Positions 37,271 to 48,868 are shown, counted from the first letter of the stretch. The stretch: DNA of 51,912 nucleotides from Paenisporosarcina sp. HGH0030 (GCF_000411295.1 NZ_KE150425.1:1-51912); one strand, 5' to 3'. Notes: a model not told the origin generated them from the sequence alone. Numbers and translations: made by a program.

Positions 37271-37459
37271 TTACTTCTTGTAGCGATTTTGCCCGTTCAT
37301 TAATCCGGTCTGTGCCATTTCAACAGCTCGCTTTACCATATTACCAGCATTCCGAGAAGTTATGCCTCCCCAACCGTCACGCTCAACGACATTGTAAAAT
37401 CCAAGTTCTTTCGCAATTTCCTCTTTTAGACGATCTGACATTACACGATTACGTGGCAT
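37271..37459 (-). CDS. sspF: Alpha/beta-type small acid-soluble spore protein SspF
   Basis: DNA-binding protein that protects dormant-spore DNA. The ATG at 37459 ([20 protein letters not shown], 62 residues) has AGGAGG upstream. The conserved SASP segments [20 protein letters not shown] and [11 protein letters not shown] are present. The frame extends 19 codons upstream, but that part covers the promoter. It lies between veg and ispE, as in B. subtilis. Confidence 0.95.
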   Translation of the reverse strand: MPRNRVMSDRLKEEIAKELGFYNVVERDGWGGITSRNAGNMVKRAVEMAQTGLMNGQNRYKK

Positions 37460-37489
37460 GTTTTTCCTCCTCTTGAGGACTGACAAATG

Positions 37490-37518
37490 TAGTATGCACT
37501 GAAAACAAAAAAACACTC
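37490..37518 (-). promoter_or_regulatory. sigma-G-like promoter of sspF
   Basis: On the minus strand GAGTG, a 17-nt spacer and CATACTA, against the forespore sigma-G consensus GHATR-N17-18-CATWCTA. The -10 is exact and the -35 has one mismatch. The -35 lies in the descending arm of the veg terminator. Confidence 0.6.
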
Positions 37519-37541
37519 ATGGAATATAACCCAAGAGTGTT
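37507..37541 (-). terminator. Intrinsic terminator downstream of veg
   Basis: On the minus strand an ACACTC/GAGTGT stem with a 16-nt loop is followed by T7. Confidence 0.7.
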
Positions 37542-37573
37542 TTGATAAAAAATAAGTACATAAGTGCGAAAGA

Positions 37574-37837
37574 TTATTTGACGACTACAAGTTCTTGCAT
37601 TCCGTCAACAATTGTAATTTCTACTGCTTCAGTTAAAATATCTGTGTAGCTGTAAGACACACGCTCGAAAGCGTTCTCGTCCTGATCAAGATCCACTACG
37701 AACACTGCATGATACGTTTCACGTAAAACGCCTGCTCGTTCAATCGTTTTCTTGCGACCACCGTTTGCTTTTAATTGCAAACGTTTACCTAAATGACAAT
37801 CTAAAGACTTCTTAATATCAGCTAAAGTTTTTGGCAT
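37574..37837 (-). CDS. veg: Veg protein
   Basis: Short, very highly expressed protein; in B. subtilis it is linked to biofilm matrix gene expression. The 87 residues start [20 protein letters not shown] and contain [20 protein letters not shown], both family hallmarks. The fold resembles a small beta-barrel. It has its own strong promoter and terminator. In B. subtilis yabG lies between rsmA and veg; here there is only a 147-bp gap. Confidence 0.96.
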   Translation of the reverse strand: MPKTLADIKKSLDCHLGKRLQLKANGGRKKTIERAGVLRETYHAVFVVDLDQDENAFERVSYSYTDILTEAVEITIVDGMQELVVVK

Positions 37838-37862
37838 TTCGCTTACACCTCACTTAGTAACA

Positions 37863-37891
37863 AGCATACCATATCAAAAAATATTTGTCAA
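37863..37891 (-). promoter_or_regulatory. Strong sigma-A promoter of veg
   Basis: On the minus strand TTGACA, a 17-nt spacer and TATGCT, 26 bp before the veg ATG, with A/T-rich sequence upstream. The veg promoter of B. subtilis is a standard strong vegetative promoter. Confidence 0.8.
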
Positions 37892-37984
37892 CCAAATTTA
37901 TTATTTTAACAATGAACAAAAGCACTTGTCAATAAGTTTCGTATAATCCAGCCGTCTTTTTTTAAAATAAGTGTGCTGAGTTTG

Positions 37985-39437
<1,453 letters not shown>

Positions 39438-39504
39438 GATTCACTGCCTCATTTCCAACTGCTTCTTTGCCTATTTTACTTGCGCACGCATTCAATGTAC
39501 ATAG

Positions 39505-39545
39505 AAAAGCGTAGCAGGCCAAGATAGTCCGACACTAACGACAAG
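39505..39545 (+). repeat. Dispersed hairpin repeat, copy R7 (left-end fragment)
   Basis: AAGCGTAGCAGGCCAAGATA followed by GTCCGACACTAACG resembles the left arm of copy R3 (AAGCGTAAAGTGCC..CTAGCCCGACACCAGCG). Only this fragment remains in the rnmV-yabE gap. Confidence 0.35.
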
Positions 39546-39578
39546 AGGCAAATTTCATTCTGTTTTCTCTAAACGAGA

Positions 39579-39609
39579 AAAAGCTTTCCCAAAATACATG
39601 GGAAAGCTG
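39579..39609 (-). terminator. Intrinsic terminator downstream of yabE
   Basis: On the minus strand a 10-bp AGCTTTCCCA/TGGGAAAGCT stem is followed by TTTTTCTC. Confidence 0.92.
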
Positions 39610-39617
39610 GATTTAAA

Positions 39618-40826
39618 TTAGTCCAATACTTTAATCCGAACCTGTTTTCGCCCAAATCCAAATGCCTGATCTGTTGTTGGCATGAACAAGTCAATTTTCA
39701 TTCCTTTGATCGCTCCACCAGTATCACCAGCCACTGCATAACCATAGCCTTCTACCCAAACCTTGGAACCCAATGGAATAACACTTGGATCTACCGCTAT
39801 TACTTTTAGGTTAGGGTTTGAACGCAAATCGATACCTGTAGCAGTAATTCCAGAACAGCCATTACAGTAAGCTGTATACGCTGTCGCAGAGACATAAAAT
39901 TCTTTGCCATTAGGTTCTGATGAACTAGAGGCACCACGTGAAACGCTTGCCGTAACAATCTTCGTTCCAATAGCCACGACTTTCTTGGCTGGATCACTAA
40001 CTACTTCTTCGCCTTTTAGAATGCGGGCGACCGGTTTCCCGTTTTCAGAAATTATTTCATAAGTTTGTTTAACGGATCCTTTTTTACCTTCTTGTACAAC
40101 TTTTTCTTTACCTTTTAACAGGTTCTTATCTTTACGTGTTTCCACAGCGAAATTCGTTGCTGCTTCCACTACATCGGTGACTTTTTCTACGCGAACGACT
40201 TGTATAACATCGTTTGGAATCACTAGTTCATCCATTCTTTGTTCGACACGATCAAATTCATTCATTTGAATCTCTTGTTGTTTTAAAAAGTCAGCGACCG
40301 TAGTCGAAGTGGACCAAACCTTCATTTCATTGACACCATCTACGAGCGTTACTTGGAACGCTTTTTCAATCGCAATGTTTGTATCGGGTCCGACCTTGGC
40401 ATCAAGCCTAGGTGTTAACTTATCTTGCTCAGAAACTTCAATCTTTGCTTCTGCTAAAACTTCACTAACTTGATTAGCAGTTGTTTGGATGGTTTGTTTT
40501 TTCCCATCAACTGTAATCGTAATTTTTTTTGCCTGCTCCCACTTAATAGAAAGTCCTTCTTCTATCTTCGTGTTCAATGAGGGTGACACTAAATCAGCGT
40601 CGGAAACTTTTATGTTTTGTTCATTTAATAAGTCTCCAACTGTATCTGCATGGGTGTTAACTTCTTGTTGTTTACCATTAACCGTCAAAGCGACAGTTTG
40701 TTTCGTTCCTATGAAAAGAACGGCTGATATTACTGAAACAATTAAGATAACTGCGATTGCTGCTATTCCTATTTGTTTACTCCTCAATGCTTTGGTGAAC
40801 AGGTTTTTCATGGAATTATTTGACAT
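39618..40826 (-). CDS. yabE: Cell-wall-associated G5 and 3D domain protein (YabE-like)
   Basis: Exported wall-remodelling protein of the resuscitation/stationary-phase-survival family. One N-terminal membrane segment (about residues 18-40) is followed by three DUF348 repeats (about 43-200) and a G5 domain (about 205-285). The C-terminal 3D domain (about 315-402) has the three Asp-type positions around ATAYTAYCNGC, SVIPLGSKVWVEGYG, GDTGGAIKG and KIDLF, as in lytic transglycosylase-like 3D proteins. AAGGAGG precedes the ATG. In B. subtilis yabE is controlled by an antisense RNA; I cannot see one here. Confidence 0.93.
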   Translation of the reverse strand: MSNNSMKNLFTKALRSKQIGIAAIAVILIVSVISAVLFIGTKQTVALTVNGKQQEVNTHADTVGDLLNEQNIKVSDADLVSPSLNTKIEEGLSIKWEQAKKITITVDGKKQTIQTTANQVSEVLAEAKIEVSEQDKLTPRLDAKVGPDTNIAIEKAFQVTLVDGVNEMKVWSTSTTVADFLKQQEIQMNEFDRVEQRMDELVIPNDVIQVVRVEKVTDVVEAATNFAVETRKDKNLLKGKEKVVQEGKKGSVKQTYEIISENGKPVARILKGEEVVSDPAKKVVAIGTKIVTASVSRGASSSSEPNGKEFYVSATAYTAYCNGCSGITATGIDLRSNPNLKVIAVDPSVIPLGSKVWVEGYGYAVAGDTGGAIKGMKIDLFMPTTDQAFGFGRKQVRIKVLD

Positions 40827-40853
40827 GAAAAACGCCTCCTTATCACTCGTGTG

Positions 40854-40882
40854 ATTATATAGATTTCAAAAATGCCTGTCAA
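40854..40882 (-). promoter_or_regulatory. Consensus sigma-A promoter of yabE
   Basis: On the minus strand an exact TTGACA, a 17-nt spacer and an exact TATAAT, 27 bp before the yabE ATG. It is the only perfect 12/12 match I found in the window. Confidence 0.85.
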
Positions 40883-40955
40883 CCATTCTAAATTAGTCAA
40901 ACTATTCTGGTTGAAAGCTCCTCCTTTGTCCAAGTATTGGAGACGGTTCCAGTTT

Positions 40956-41726
40956 TTATACAGGTAGTTTGTAAAATTTTATGGCATTTTCAGTCGTGGC
41001 TCTTGCCACTTCATCAATTGAAACATCTTTCAAACGAGCGATTTCTTCTGCTACAAGTGTTACGAGTGCCGGTTCATTGCGTTTTCCTCTATGTGGATGA
41101 GGTGCCAAGTAAGGAGCATCTGTTTCAATCATTAAATACTCCAAAGGAATTTCGGCAGCTACTTCTTTCGGCTTCTTCGCATTTTTGAAAGTCACGGGAC
41201 CCCCAAGGGAAATCATGAAATTTAAATCAATGCAGATTTTAGCGGTTTCAACACTGCCACCATAACAATGCATTACTCCTCCGGTTTTTTCAGCCTGTTC
41301 TTCCTGTAAAATGCGGATGACATCTTCGGTAGCATCACGGTTGTGGATGACAATCGGCAAATTCACTTTTTGTGCCAAACGAATTTGCTTTCTGAACAAC
41401 TCTTGTTGCACATCATGCGGAGACTTATCCCAATGGTAATCCAAACCAGTCTCACCAATAGCCACAACTTTTGGATGAGCCGCTAATTCCTCAATCCATT
41501 GCAAGTCTTCATCTGTACAATCAATAGCATCTACCGGGTGCCAGCCAACAACTGCATAAATAAAATCATATTGTTCCGCTAGCGAAATCGCTCGCTTAAT
41601 CGTTTTATGGTCAAAACCAATGACAACCATGTGGTTTACCTTTGCTTCTAGTGCCCGTTCAATGACCTGTTGTAAATCTTCATCGTATTGATCTGCATTT
41701 AAATGGACATGTGTGTCTATGTACAT
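40956..41726 (-). CDS. yabD: TatD-family metal-dependent hydrolase (YabD)
   Basis: Amidohydrolase-fold putative DNase. The ATG at 41726 (MYIDTHVHLN, 256 residues) has GAGG 9 nt upstream; the GTG five codons earlier overlaps that site. Metal ligands are the THVHLN His pair, the Glu of AIGETGLDYHWD (about residue 92), His in PIVIHNRDA, and His in GGVMHCYGGS; ETDAPYLAPHPHRGKRNEP is the TatD signature. The gene follows metS as in B. subtilis. Confidence 0.95.
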   Translation of the reverse strand: MYIDTHVHLNADQYDEDLQQVIERALEAKVNHMVVIGFDHKTIKRAISLAEQYDFIYAVVGWHPVDAIDCTDEDLQWIEELAAHPKVVAIGETGLDYHWDKSPHDVQQELFRKQIRLAQKVNLPIVIHNRDATEDVIRILQEEQAEKTGGVMHCYGGSVETAKICIDLNFMISLGGPVTFKNAKKPKEVAAEIPLEYLMIETDAPYLAPHPHRGKRNEPALVTLVAEEIARLKDVSIDEVARATTENAIKFYKLPV

Positions 41727-41841
41727 GATTAATCGCCTCACTGTTTCTATTTTAGAATTAATAAGTATTTCCTACATCTCTGTCTTGTAACAAATTGACG
41801 ACAGAACCATGTGTTCTTCATAACAATCAGGACTAAATAAC

Positions 41842-41881
41842 CTGGAAATGGCAATTATAACTAATTGTATTTTATTTCCAG
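41842..41881. repeat. Nested palindrome in the tatD-metS gap
   Basis: CTGGAAAT (41842-41849) and ATTTCCAG (41874-41881) are perfectly complementary and enclose a second pair, CAATTA/TAATTG, with a 4-nt loop. There is no T tract, so it is not an obvious terminator. It may be an operator or a processing site. Confidence 0.4.
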
Positions 41882-41940
41882 TGATTCCAACGACCTAAAC
41901 TTTCCAAAGAATAGCACGTTCCGATTCATAGTGACAAGGA

Positions 41941-41972
41941 AAAAGCCTGCTCAGCAAATGCTGGACAGGCTA
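41941..41972 (-). terminator. Intrinsic terminator downstream of metS
   Basis: On the minus strand AGCCTG-t-CCAGC/GCTG-a-GCAGGCT forms a stem followed by TTTTTCC. Confidence 0.9.
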
Positions 41973-41985
41973 TAGGGATTCTCTT

Positions 41986-43944
<1,959 letters not shown>

Positions 43945-43982
43945 TTAAATTCGCCCTTTCGTGCCCATAAAGTAGTAATACT

Positions 43983-44011
43983 ATTCTATCTGAGTACCTG
44001 AATTGTTTCAA
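43983..44011 (-). promoter_or_regulatory. sigma-A promoter of metS
   Basis: On the minus strand TTGAAA, a 17-nt spacer and TAGAAT, 39 bp before the metS GTG. Confidence 0.6.
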
Positions 44012-44091
44012 TGCTGTAAGATTGACGGAAATTGTCGAATAATAATTACATTGAGTTTTAATTCAGTTTTTTTCTATTATTGCCATATTCT

Positions 44092-44118
44092 TGACACTAA
44101 CAAATATTTCGTGTCAAA
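44092..44118. promoter_or_regulatory. TTGACAC inverted repeat in the metS-abrB control region
   Basis: TTGACAC and GTGTCAA form perfect 7-bp arms separated by 13 bp, in an otherwise A/T-rich stretch between the two divergent genes. It may be an operator or overlapping -35 elements. The AT-rich DNA beyond it would suit AbrB binding. Confidence 0.35.
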
Positions 44119-44187
44119 AATATTATATTATAACTATATAATATCATATTTTTAACAATTATTACTTTGAATTGGGAGTAATAGTTA

Positions 44188-44216
44188 TTGACGAATTTGG
44201 GAGGAGTTGGTATGAT
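44188..44216 (+). promoter_or_regulatory. sigma-A promoter of abrB
   Basis: On the plus strand TTGACG, a 17-nt spacer and TATGAT. The -35 overlaps a TGACGAA sequence that also fits the Spo0A box. Confidence 0.7.
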
Positions 44217-44237
44217 AAATAACAGACAAGAAAGAAA

Positions 44238-44254
44238 TGTCGAAATTTGACGAA
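44238..44254 (+). promoter_or_regulatory. Tandem Spo0A boxes in the abrB leader
   Basis: TGTCGAA (44238-44244) and TGACGAA (44248-44254) both match the 0A-box consensus TGNCGAA. They are spaced 10 bp apart on the same face of the helix, about 15-30 bp downstream of the expected transcript start. This is the same arrangement used by Spo0A~P to repress abrB in B. subtilis. Confidence 0.8.
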
Positions 44255-44285
44255 TTACTTTTATAATTCGGGAGGAGTACTTTTC

Positions 44286-44564
44286 ATGAAATCTACAGGT
44301 ATCGTTCGTAAAGTTGATGAATTAGGACGCGTAGTTATTCCAATAGAGCTTCGCCGTACATTAGGCATTGCTGAAAAAGACGCATTGGAAATTTACGTGG
44401 ATGACGATAAAATCATCTTGAAAAAATATTTACCAAACATGACATGTGCTGTTACTGGTGAAGTATCAGATGACAACCTACGTTTAGTAGGCGGAAAACT
44501 GATCTTGAGCCCAGAAGGCGCAGACTTATTGGTAAAAGAAATTCAATCTAATCTTACTAAATAA
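44286..44564 (+). CDS. abrB: Transition-state regulator AbrB
   Basis: Global repressor of stationary-phase genes during growth. The ATG at 44286 (MKSTGIVRKVDELGRVV) gives 92 residues, with GGGAGGAG upstream. Residues 1-50 form the swapped-hairpin DNA-binding domain (ELGRVVIPIELRRTLGIAEK); the rest is the multimerisation domain with NMTCAVTGEVSDDNLRL. It is very close to B. subtilis AbrB. It is the only confident plus-strand protein gene here, opposite to its neighbours as in B. subtilis. Confidence 0.97.
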   Translation: MKSTGIVRKVDELGRVVIPIELRRTLGIAEKDALEIYVDDDKIILKKYLPNMTCAVTGEVSDDNLRLVGGKLILSPEGADLLVKEIQSNLTK

Positions 44565-44570
44565 TTTCAA

Positions 44571-44606
44571 AATCCGGAGCGACAATACGTCACTCCGGAT
44601 TTTTTA
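44571..44606. terminator. Terminator between convergent abrB and rsmI
   Basis: A 9-bp AATCCGGAG/CTCCGGATT stem has TTTTTTAT on the plus side and a short T tract on the minus side. It serves abrB and probably rsmI as well. Confidence 0.88.
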
Positions 44607-45485
44607 TGCTTCAATATGATACTGCTGATAAACATCCCGCTTTGGTAAATCTCTTTCCTTGGCCACGACTTTAATGGCTTCTTTTGAAGAAAGCATTTGA
44701 TTATCCATTACATGGTTAACATGCTCAGTTATGGATAAATTCAACCACCATTTTTCCATTTTTTCAGGATTTTCTTCTTTAGAACCATCGATAACCAATA
44801 CAAATTCTCCACGCACGTCTTCACTCTCTACCCAAGCCACTGCTTCTTCTAAAGTTCCTCTTACAAACTCTTCGAACTTCTTCGTAACTTCTCGAGCCAA
44901 GACCACTTTTCGCGAAGATCCCAGTATTTGTTGAGCATCTCTTAGTGTTTCCTTTAATCGATGTGGAGCTTCATAAAAAAGCATCGTTTCTTTGTGATAT
45001 TGAAGGTCTTCAAGCGCAGCTTTCCGATCTTTCTTTTGCCTCGGAAGGAAACCATAAAAAGTAAATGACAAAGTGGAAAGTCCAGATGATATTAACGCAC
45101 TCAATGCAGCATTCGCACCAGGAATTGGCACCACGGATAAATTCTCCGCTACTGCCTTTGCCACAATATCTGCTCCCGGATCTGAAATGCACGGTAAGCC
45201 GGCATCACTGACAAGTGCAATATTCTTTCCTTTTCGCAGAAGCTCTAAAAGCTTGTCCCCACCATATTCCAAGTTATGTTCATGGTAGCTGATAAGCGGT
45301 GTTTCAATTTCAAAGTAGTTACACAGTTTTTTCGTATTACGTGTATCTTCCGCAGCAATATAATCCGCTTCTTTCATCATTCGAATCGCACGAACGGTCA
45401 TATCCTCCAAGTTTCCAATAGGTGTCGCCACCAAATATAAAATACCAGTAGAAGATTGTCCTGAAAAACTCTTTTGTGCGTGCAT
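44604..45485 (-). CDS. rsmI: 16S rRNA (cytidine-1402 2'-O)-methyltransferase
   Basis: SAM-dependent 2'-O-methylation of C1402 in the 30S decoding centre. The 293 residues belong to the tetrapyrrole-methylase fold: GILYLVATPIGNLEDMTVRA, AAEDTRNTKKL, SYHEHN, ALVSDAGLPCISDPGA, and FYGFLPRQKKDRKA. The ATG overlaps the yazA stop (TAATG), with a GAGAGG site upstream. Confidence 0.96.
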   Translation of the reverse strand: MHAQKSFSGQSSTGILYLVATPIGNLEDMTVRAIRMMKEADYIAAEDTRNTKKLCNYFEIETPLISYHEHNLEYGGDKLLELLRKGKNIALVSDAGLPCISDPGADIVAKAVAENLSVVPIPGANAALSALISSGLSTLSFTFYGFLPRQKKDRKAALEDLQYHKETMLFYEAPHRLKETLRDAQQILGSSRKVVLAREVTKKFEEFVRGTLEEAVAWVESEDVRGEFVLVIDGSKEENPEKMEKWWLNLSITEHVNHVMDNQMLSSKEAIKVVAKERDLPKRDVYQQYHIEA

Positions 45486-45757
45486 TACTGTTCACCTCTC
45501 ATTCCATTTGCCATATAATCTATTTTGTCACTTTTCTTTAATTGTTTAAATGCATACTCCGCTTTCATCGCCAGTTGTTTCGTTTCGAATACTTCCTGAT
45601 AAATACAAGAGACCGGTCGTCTTGCTCGGGTATACTTGGCGCCTTTGCCGCTATTATGAACATTTACACGCTTTGTTAAATCGTTGGTATAGCCGGCATA
45701 ATAGGAACCATCAGCACATTCCAATACATAAAAAACATGCTCATTAGTTCTTTCCAT
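45485..45757 (-). CDS. yazA: GIY-YIG nuclease-superfamily small protein (YazA-like)
   Basis: A 90-residue single-domain member of the UPF0213/GIY-YIG group: [20 protein letters not shown] holds the GIY-YIG-type core (Y-V...Y-A-G). Downstream Arg and His in [17 protein letters not shown] fit the catalytic helix, and the C-terminus has the family's Lys-rich helix. Its biological role is not established. The ATG at 45757 overlaps the trmN6 end by 14 nt. Confidence 0.9.
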   Translation of the reverse strand: MERTNEHVFYVLECADGSYYAGYTNDLTKRVNVHNSGKGAKYTRARRPVSCIYQEVFETKQLAMKAEYAFKQLKKSDKIDYMANGMRGEQ

Positions 45758-46490
45758 AAAGCATCTCACGCACTTCTTCTGTATATACACCTTTTTCATC
45801 GTACACATATAAAGGGGGAAGAATTTTTAAATCAGGTTTTCCATCTTTGATTCCTTCTATTAACAAGGTATTCGCTTCTTTGCCTTCTTTCGGATAAACA
45901 AAGCGAATGCGTTTCGGCTCCAGTCGATTGGCTCTCATCGCCGTAACAATGTCCAACAATCTGCCAGGTCGATGAACAAATGCCGCTTTTCCACCTTGTT
46001 TTAACAGCTGACTTGCAGATTGAACCGCTTCGTCTAACGTTAAATAAAGTTCATGACGGGCTATCGCTAAATGCTCTTTCAAGTTTTTATTACTTGCTTC
46101 ATGGGCAGGAAAATATGGAGGATTGCACGTCACCACATCATACTTTTCAATTCCTAACTCTTTTGGAATCGTTTTTACATCCCCTTCAACAATAGTAATT
46201 TGTTCATTCAATTGATTATAACTAACGCTTCTCTTGGCCATATCAGCCAATCGTTCCTGTAATTCTACACCTGTTATTTTGGCTTTCGTCCGTGCACTTA
46301 AAAATAAAGGAATGACGCCATTTCCTGAACACAAATCGACGATAGACCCTTGTTTAATCGGTACATACGTAAATTTTGCAAGCAGGACCGCATCGAGTGA
46401 AAATGAAAAAACGGACGGACTCTGAATAATCCGTAGTTCTTCTGCAAGCAAATAGTCTAGTCTTTCATCATCTTGTAAGTCGATTTCCAT
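45744..46490 (-). CDS. trmN6: tRNA1(Val) (adenine37-N6)-methyltransferase family (YabB)
   Basis: SAM-dependent N6-adenine methyltransferase. The 248 residues carry SAM motif I ([17 protein letters not shown], about 49-65) and the catalytic NPPY in [10 protein letters not shown] (about 124). The C-terminal [12 protein letters not shown] region is typical of TrmN6/YfiC proteins. Substrate is inferred from family. GGAGGG lies 7 nt before the ATG, directly after the yabA terminator. Confidence 0.9.
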   Translation of the reverse strand: MEIDLQDDERLDYLLAEELRIIQSPSVFSFSLDAVLLAKFTYVPIKQGSIVDLCSGNGVIPLFLSARTKAKITGVELQERLADMAKRSVSYNQLNEQITIVEGDVKTIPKELGIEKYDVVTCNPPYFPAHEASNKNLKEHLAIARHELYLTLDEAVQSASQLLKQGGKAAFVHRPGRLLDIVTAMRANRLEPKRIRFVYPKEGKEANTLLIEGIKDGKPDLKILPPLYVYDEKGVYTEEVREMLYGKN

Positions 46491-46509
46491 TGGTTAACCC
46501 TCCGACATA

Positions 46510-46551
46510 ACAAAAGACCGACATCCACTTGAATAAGTGGAATCAGTCTTT
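46510..46551 (-). terminator. Terminator downstream of yabA
   Basis: On the minus strand an AAAGAC..TCCACTT/AAGTGGA..GTCTTT stem with an internal loop is followed by TTG. It lies between yabA and the trmN6 ribosome site, so it could also act as an attenuator. Confidence 0.65.
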
Positions 46552-46553
46552 CA

Positions 46554-46919
46554 TCACCCGTTTTGTTTATTTAAAAAAGAAAGGCAAAATAAACAATCTT
46601 CACCTTTACGTGAGCTTCCAAAGTGCACATGACACACATGGAATCCTTCTTGATATAATCGTGCCAAGTTATCGTAACCTTCTCCAATATCAAGCCGGCT
46701 TAATTTTTTTGCATTTAGTTCGTTCTGCTTCAGGACTTCTTCTTCCGCTGCATGAATTTCATCCAGTCGCGTTCGAAGAAGGAAGTTTTCTTGCTGCAAA
46801 GACTGATGTTCTTCCATCATCAATGCCACGAACTCTTTAAGTGCATGGAACTGCCCTTGCAAAGATTCCAGTTGCTGTTCAAACTCCATGACCGTATCCA
46901 AAAAATTACGATCTTTCAC
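46554..46919 (-). CDS. yabA: Replication initiation control protein YabA
   Basis: Negative regulator of DnaA that bridges DnaA and the sliding clamp DnaN. The GTG at 46919 (product [16 protein letters not shown], 121 residues) has GAGG 8 nt upstream and matches the expected N-terminus. ATGs further upstream lack spacing or overlap ricT. The N-terminal coiled coil spans residues 5-75. The C-terminal zinc site is formed by CHVHFG and CLFCLSF. Confidence 0.94.
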   Translation of the reverse strand: MKDRNFLDTVMEFEQQLESLQGQFHALKEFVALMMEEHQSLQQENFLLRTRLDEIHAAEEEVLKQNELNAKKLSRLDIGEGYDNLARLYQEGFHVCHVHFGSSRKGEDCLFCLSFLNKQNG

Positions 46920-46944
46920 GTACATCACCTCGTTGTTCAGTCCA

Positions 46945-47760
46945 TTACACTTGGTTTTCTGCATATTGTTGAATTTCTTCTAATGTATAGTCAAGCACAC
47001 GTTGTTGCTCAGCTAATTCAACTTGCATCACGCGTTCCAGCAAATTAATTCCGACGACTTTTCCTTTGCCATCAGGTGTGGAAATTCGCGCACCCATATC
47101 GGGCATTAACTCTTTTGCTGTTTCATACTCATCATTTTCGTATTTCAAACAGCACATCAATCGACCACATAAACCCGAAATTTTTGATGGGTTTAGAGAA
47201 AGGTTTTGATCTTTGGCCATTTTGATTGAAACAGGTTCAAAATCACCTAAAAATGTAGAACAGCACAACATACGACCACATGGTCCGATTCCACCAAGCA
47301 TTTTTGCTTCGTCTCGAACCCCGATTTGACGTAACTCGATTCGAGTTCTGAAAACAGAAGCTAAATCTTTCACCAAATCACGGAAGTCCACTCGACCTTC
47401 AGCCGTGAAATAAAAAATTATTTTATTTCGATCAAATGTATACTCTACATCGACCAGCTTCATATCCAGCGTGTGTTCAACAATCTTCTCTGTTCCAAGC
47501 TCAAATGCCTGTTGCGATTCAAGTTGGTTCTCTTCCACTTGATGGCGATCACGCTCATCAGCCGGACGTACAACTTGCTTAAGTGGCAAAACCACATCGT
47601 GTTCTTCAACTTGCTTTACAGGAACGACGACCTTCCCGTATTCTACCCCTCTAGCTGTCTCAACTATAACATACTGATCTTTTTCTAAAGGAAAATCAGC
47701 TGGATCAAAATAATATATTTTACCCGCTTTCTTAAAGCGGACACCTACCACGTTATACAA
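46945..47760 (-). CDS. ricT: RicT / YaaT, Y-complex subunit (PSP1 domain)
   Basis: Component with RicA and RicF of the complex that assists RNase Y mRNA maturation and affects sporulation, competence and biofilm. The 271 residues start [20 protein letters not shown] and contain the PSP1 domain. Cys residues cluster in [12 protein letters not shown] and [13 protein letters not shown] (about 160-195), linked to Fe-S clusters in the B. subtilis complex. The start is TTG, overlapping the end of holB by 8 nt, with AGGAGGGG upstream. Confidence 0.95.
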   Translation of the reverse strand: MYNVVGVRFKKAGKIYYFDPADFPLEKDQYVIVETARGVEYGKVVVPVKQVEEHDVVLPLKQVVRPADERDRHQVEENQLESQQAFELGTEKIVEHTLDMKLVDVEYTFDRNKIIFYFTAEGRVDFRDLVKDLASVFRTRIELRQIGVRDEAKMLGGIGPCGRMLCCSTFLGDFEPVSIKMAKDQNLSLNPSKISGLCGRLMCCLKYENDEYETAKELMPDMGARISTPDGKGKVVGINLLERVMQVELAEQQRVLDYTLEEIQQYAENQV

Positions 47761-48757
47761 ACGAAAACCCCTCCTGAAGATTCAGCATTAACTGTTCCAT
47801 TAACAGCGTCCGATTCATATTGCGATGCAGTTGTTGCTTCGCTTTTAATATGGCCTCTATTTTATTGGACAAGTGCTCATACGTAGTATGAAGGGCACGT
47901 CGTTGATAAAAGGGCAAAAAATCTGGATACGCGTAAGCTGAATCACTTTTGGCCTTGACTGATACTAAATCGCGGTATGCGAATAAAAGCAAATCCAATG
48001 CCTGTTCTGTTTCTTCTTTTTCTTTTAACAAAGGTAACCAATCTTCATGTACGGTCAACATCGCTTCATGTACATTAGATTCGACTGCCTCAACCAATTT
48101 TAACACTGTTTTTCGAACCTGTGCAAACTGCTCATCTTTTGCCAATTGTGAAGATTCTTCCAAATCATTCGTCAACATGGAAACAGTTGCCGCCATAGAC
48201 GCAGTCAAGCCTTGATCTATCAGTACTTTCACCCGTTCTTCATAAGGAATAGCAGGGAAAGAAATAATTTGACTACGCGATCGAATTGTCGGTAAAATCG
48301 CATGTGGTTTTTCCGTTAACAAAATCGCTGTAATTAGACCTTCAGGTTCTTCTAAAAATTTGAGCAATGTATTCGCAGCAGATGCGTTTAAGCGATCTGC
48401 CCTGTGGAGCACATATATTTTACGGCCAGCTTCAAGGCCTGTTTTATTCATCTCATATATCAACTGGAGCATTTGATCTTTTTTGATATCTTGTCCATCC
48501 GGCTCAATTTGAATAAAGTTAGGATGGTTGCCAGATTCAAATCTTCTGCACCCTCGGCACGTTTCACATGAAACATTTTGTACGGGTTGTTCACATAATA
48601 ATAATTTCACAAAAGCGCGCATGACCGCTACTTTGCCAGTTCCTTTTGCTCCTTCAAAAAGATACGCATGAGCAACACGATTTTTCTGAAAAACCGTTTG
48701 GAGTTGTTTCATTACAACTGGCTGTAACTGTCTGACATCTTTTTGGTTTGCATCCAT
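47753..48757 (-). CDS. holB: DNA polymerase III subunit delta-prime
   Basis: Clamp-loader subunit. The ATG at 48757 (MDANQKDVRQLQP, 334 residues) has AAAGGGTGA 8 nt upstream. The AAA+ fold shows HAYLFEGAKGTGKVAVMRAF and a zinc-like Cys cluster (CEQPVQNVSCETCRGC). It has FLEEPEGLITAILLTEKP and the sensor region TIRSRSQIISFP. In B. subtilis yaaR lies between yaaQ and holB; it is absent here. Confidence 0.95.
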   Translation of the reverse strand: MDANQKDVRQLQPVVMKQLQTVFQKNRVAHAYLFEGAKGTGKVAVMRAFVKLLLCEQPVQNVSCETCRGCRRFESGNHPNFIQIEPDGQDIKKDQMLQLIYEMNKTGLEAGRKIYVLHRADRLNASAANTLLKFLEEPEGLITAILLTEKPHAILPTIRSRSQIISFPAIPYEERVKVLIDQGLTASMAATVSMLTNDLEESSQLAKDEQFAQVRKTVLKLVEAVESNVHEAMLTVHEDWLPLLKEKEETEQALDLLLFAYRDLVSVKAKSDSAYAYPDFLPFYQRRALHTTYEHLSNKIEAILKAKQQLHRNMNRTLLMEQLMLNLQEGFSFV

Positions 48758-48781
48758 GAAGTTGCTCACCCTTTCTTTTTG

Positions 48782-48817
48782 AAAAAACCCGTGCTCCGGA
48801 CATCCGGAAAACACGGG
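48782..48817 (-). terminator. Intrinsic terminator downstream of darA
   Basis: On the minus strand CCCGTG/CACGGG with an inner CCGGA/TCCGG pair is followed by TTTTTTC. Confidence 0.88.
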
Positions 48818-48868
48818 ATTTTTCGTGTGTAGCTAAATAAAATTGATTCATAAATGCAGTACTAAAAT

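Noticed and set aside
43945-44285. T-box or S-box riboswitch upstream of metS
   Set aside because: The predicted promoter leaves a leader of about 30 nt, and no T-box sequence or antiterminator is visible.
46752-47048. Plus-strand frames opposite yabA/ricT
   Set aside because: Antisense shadows of conserved genes with unusual Leu/His/Phe-rich composition.
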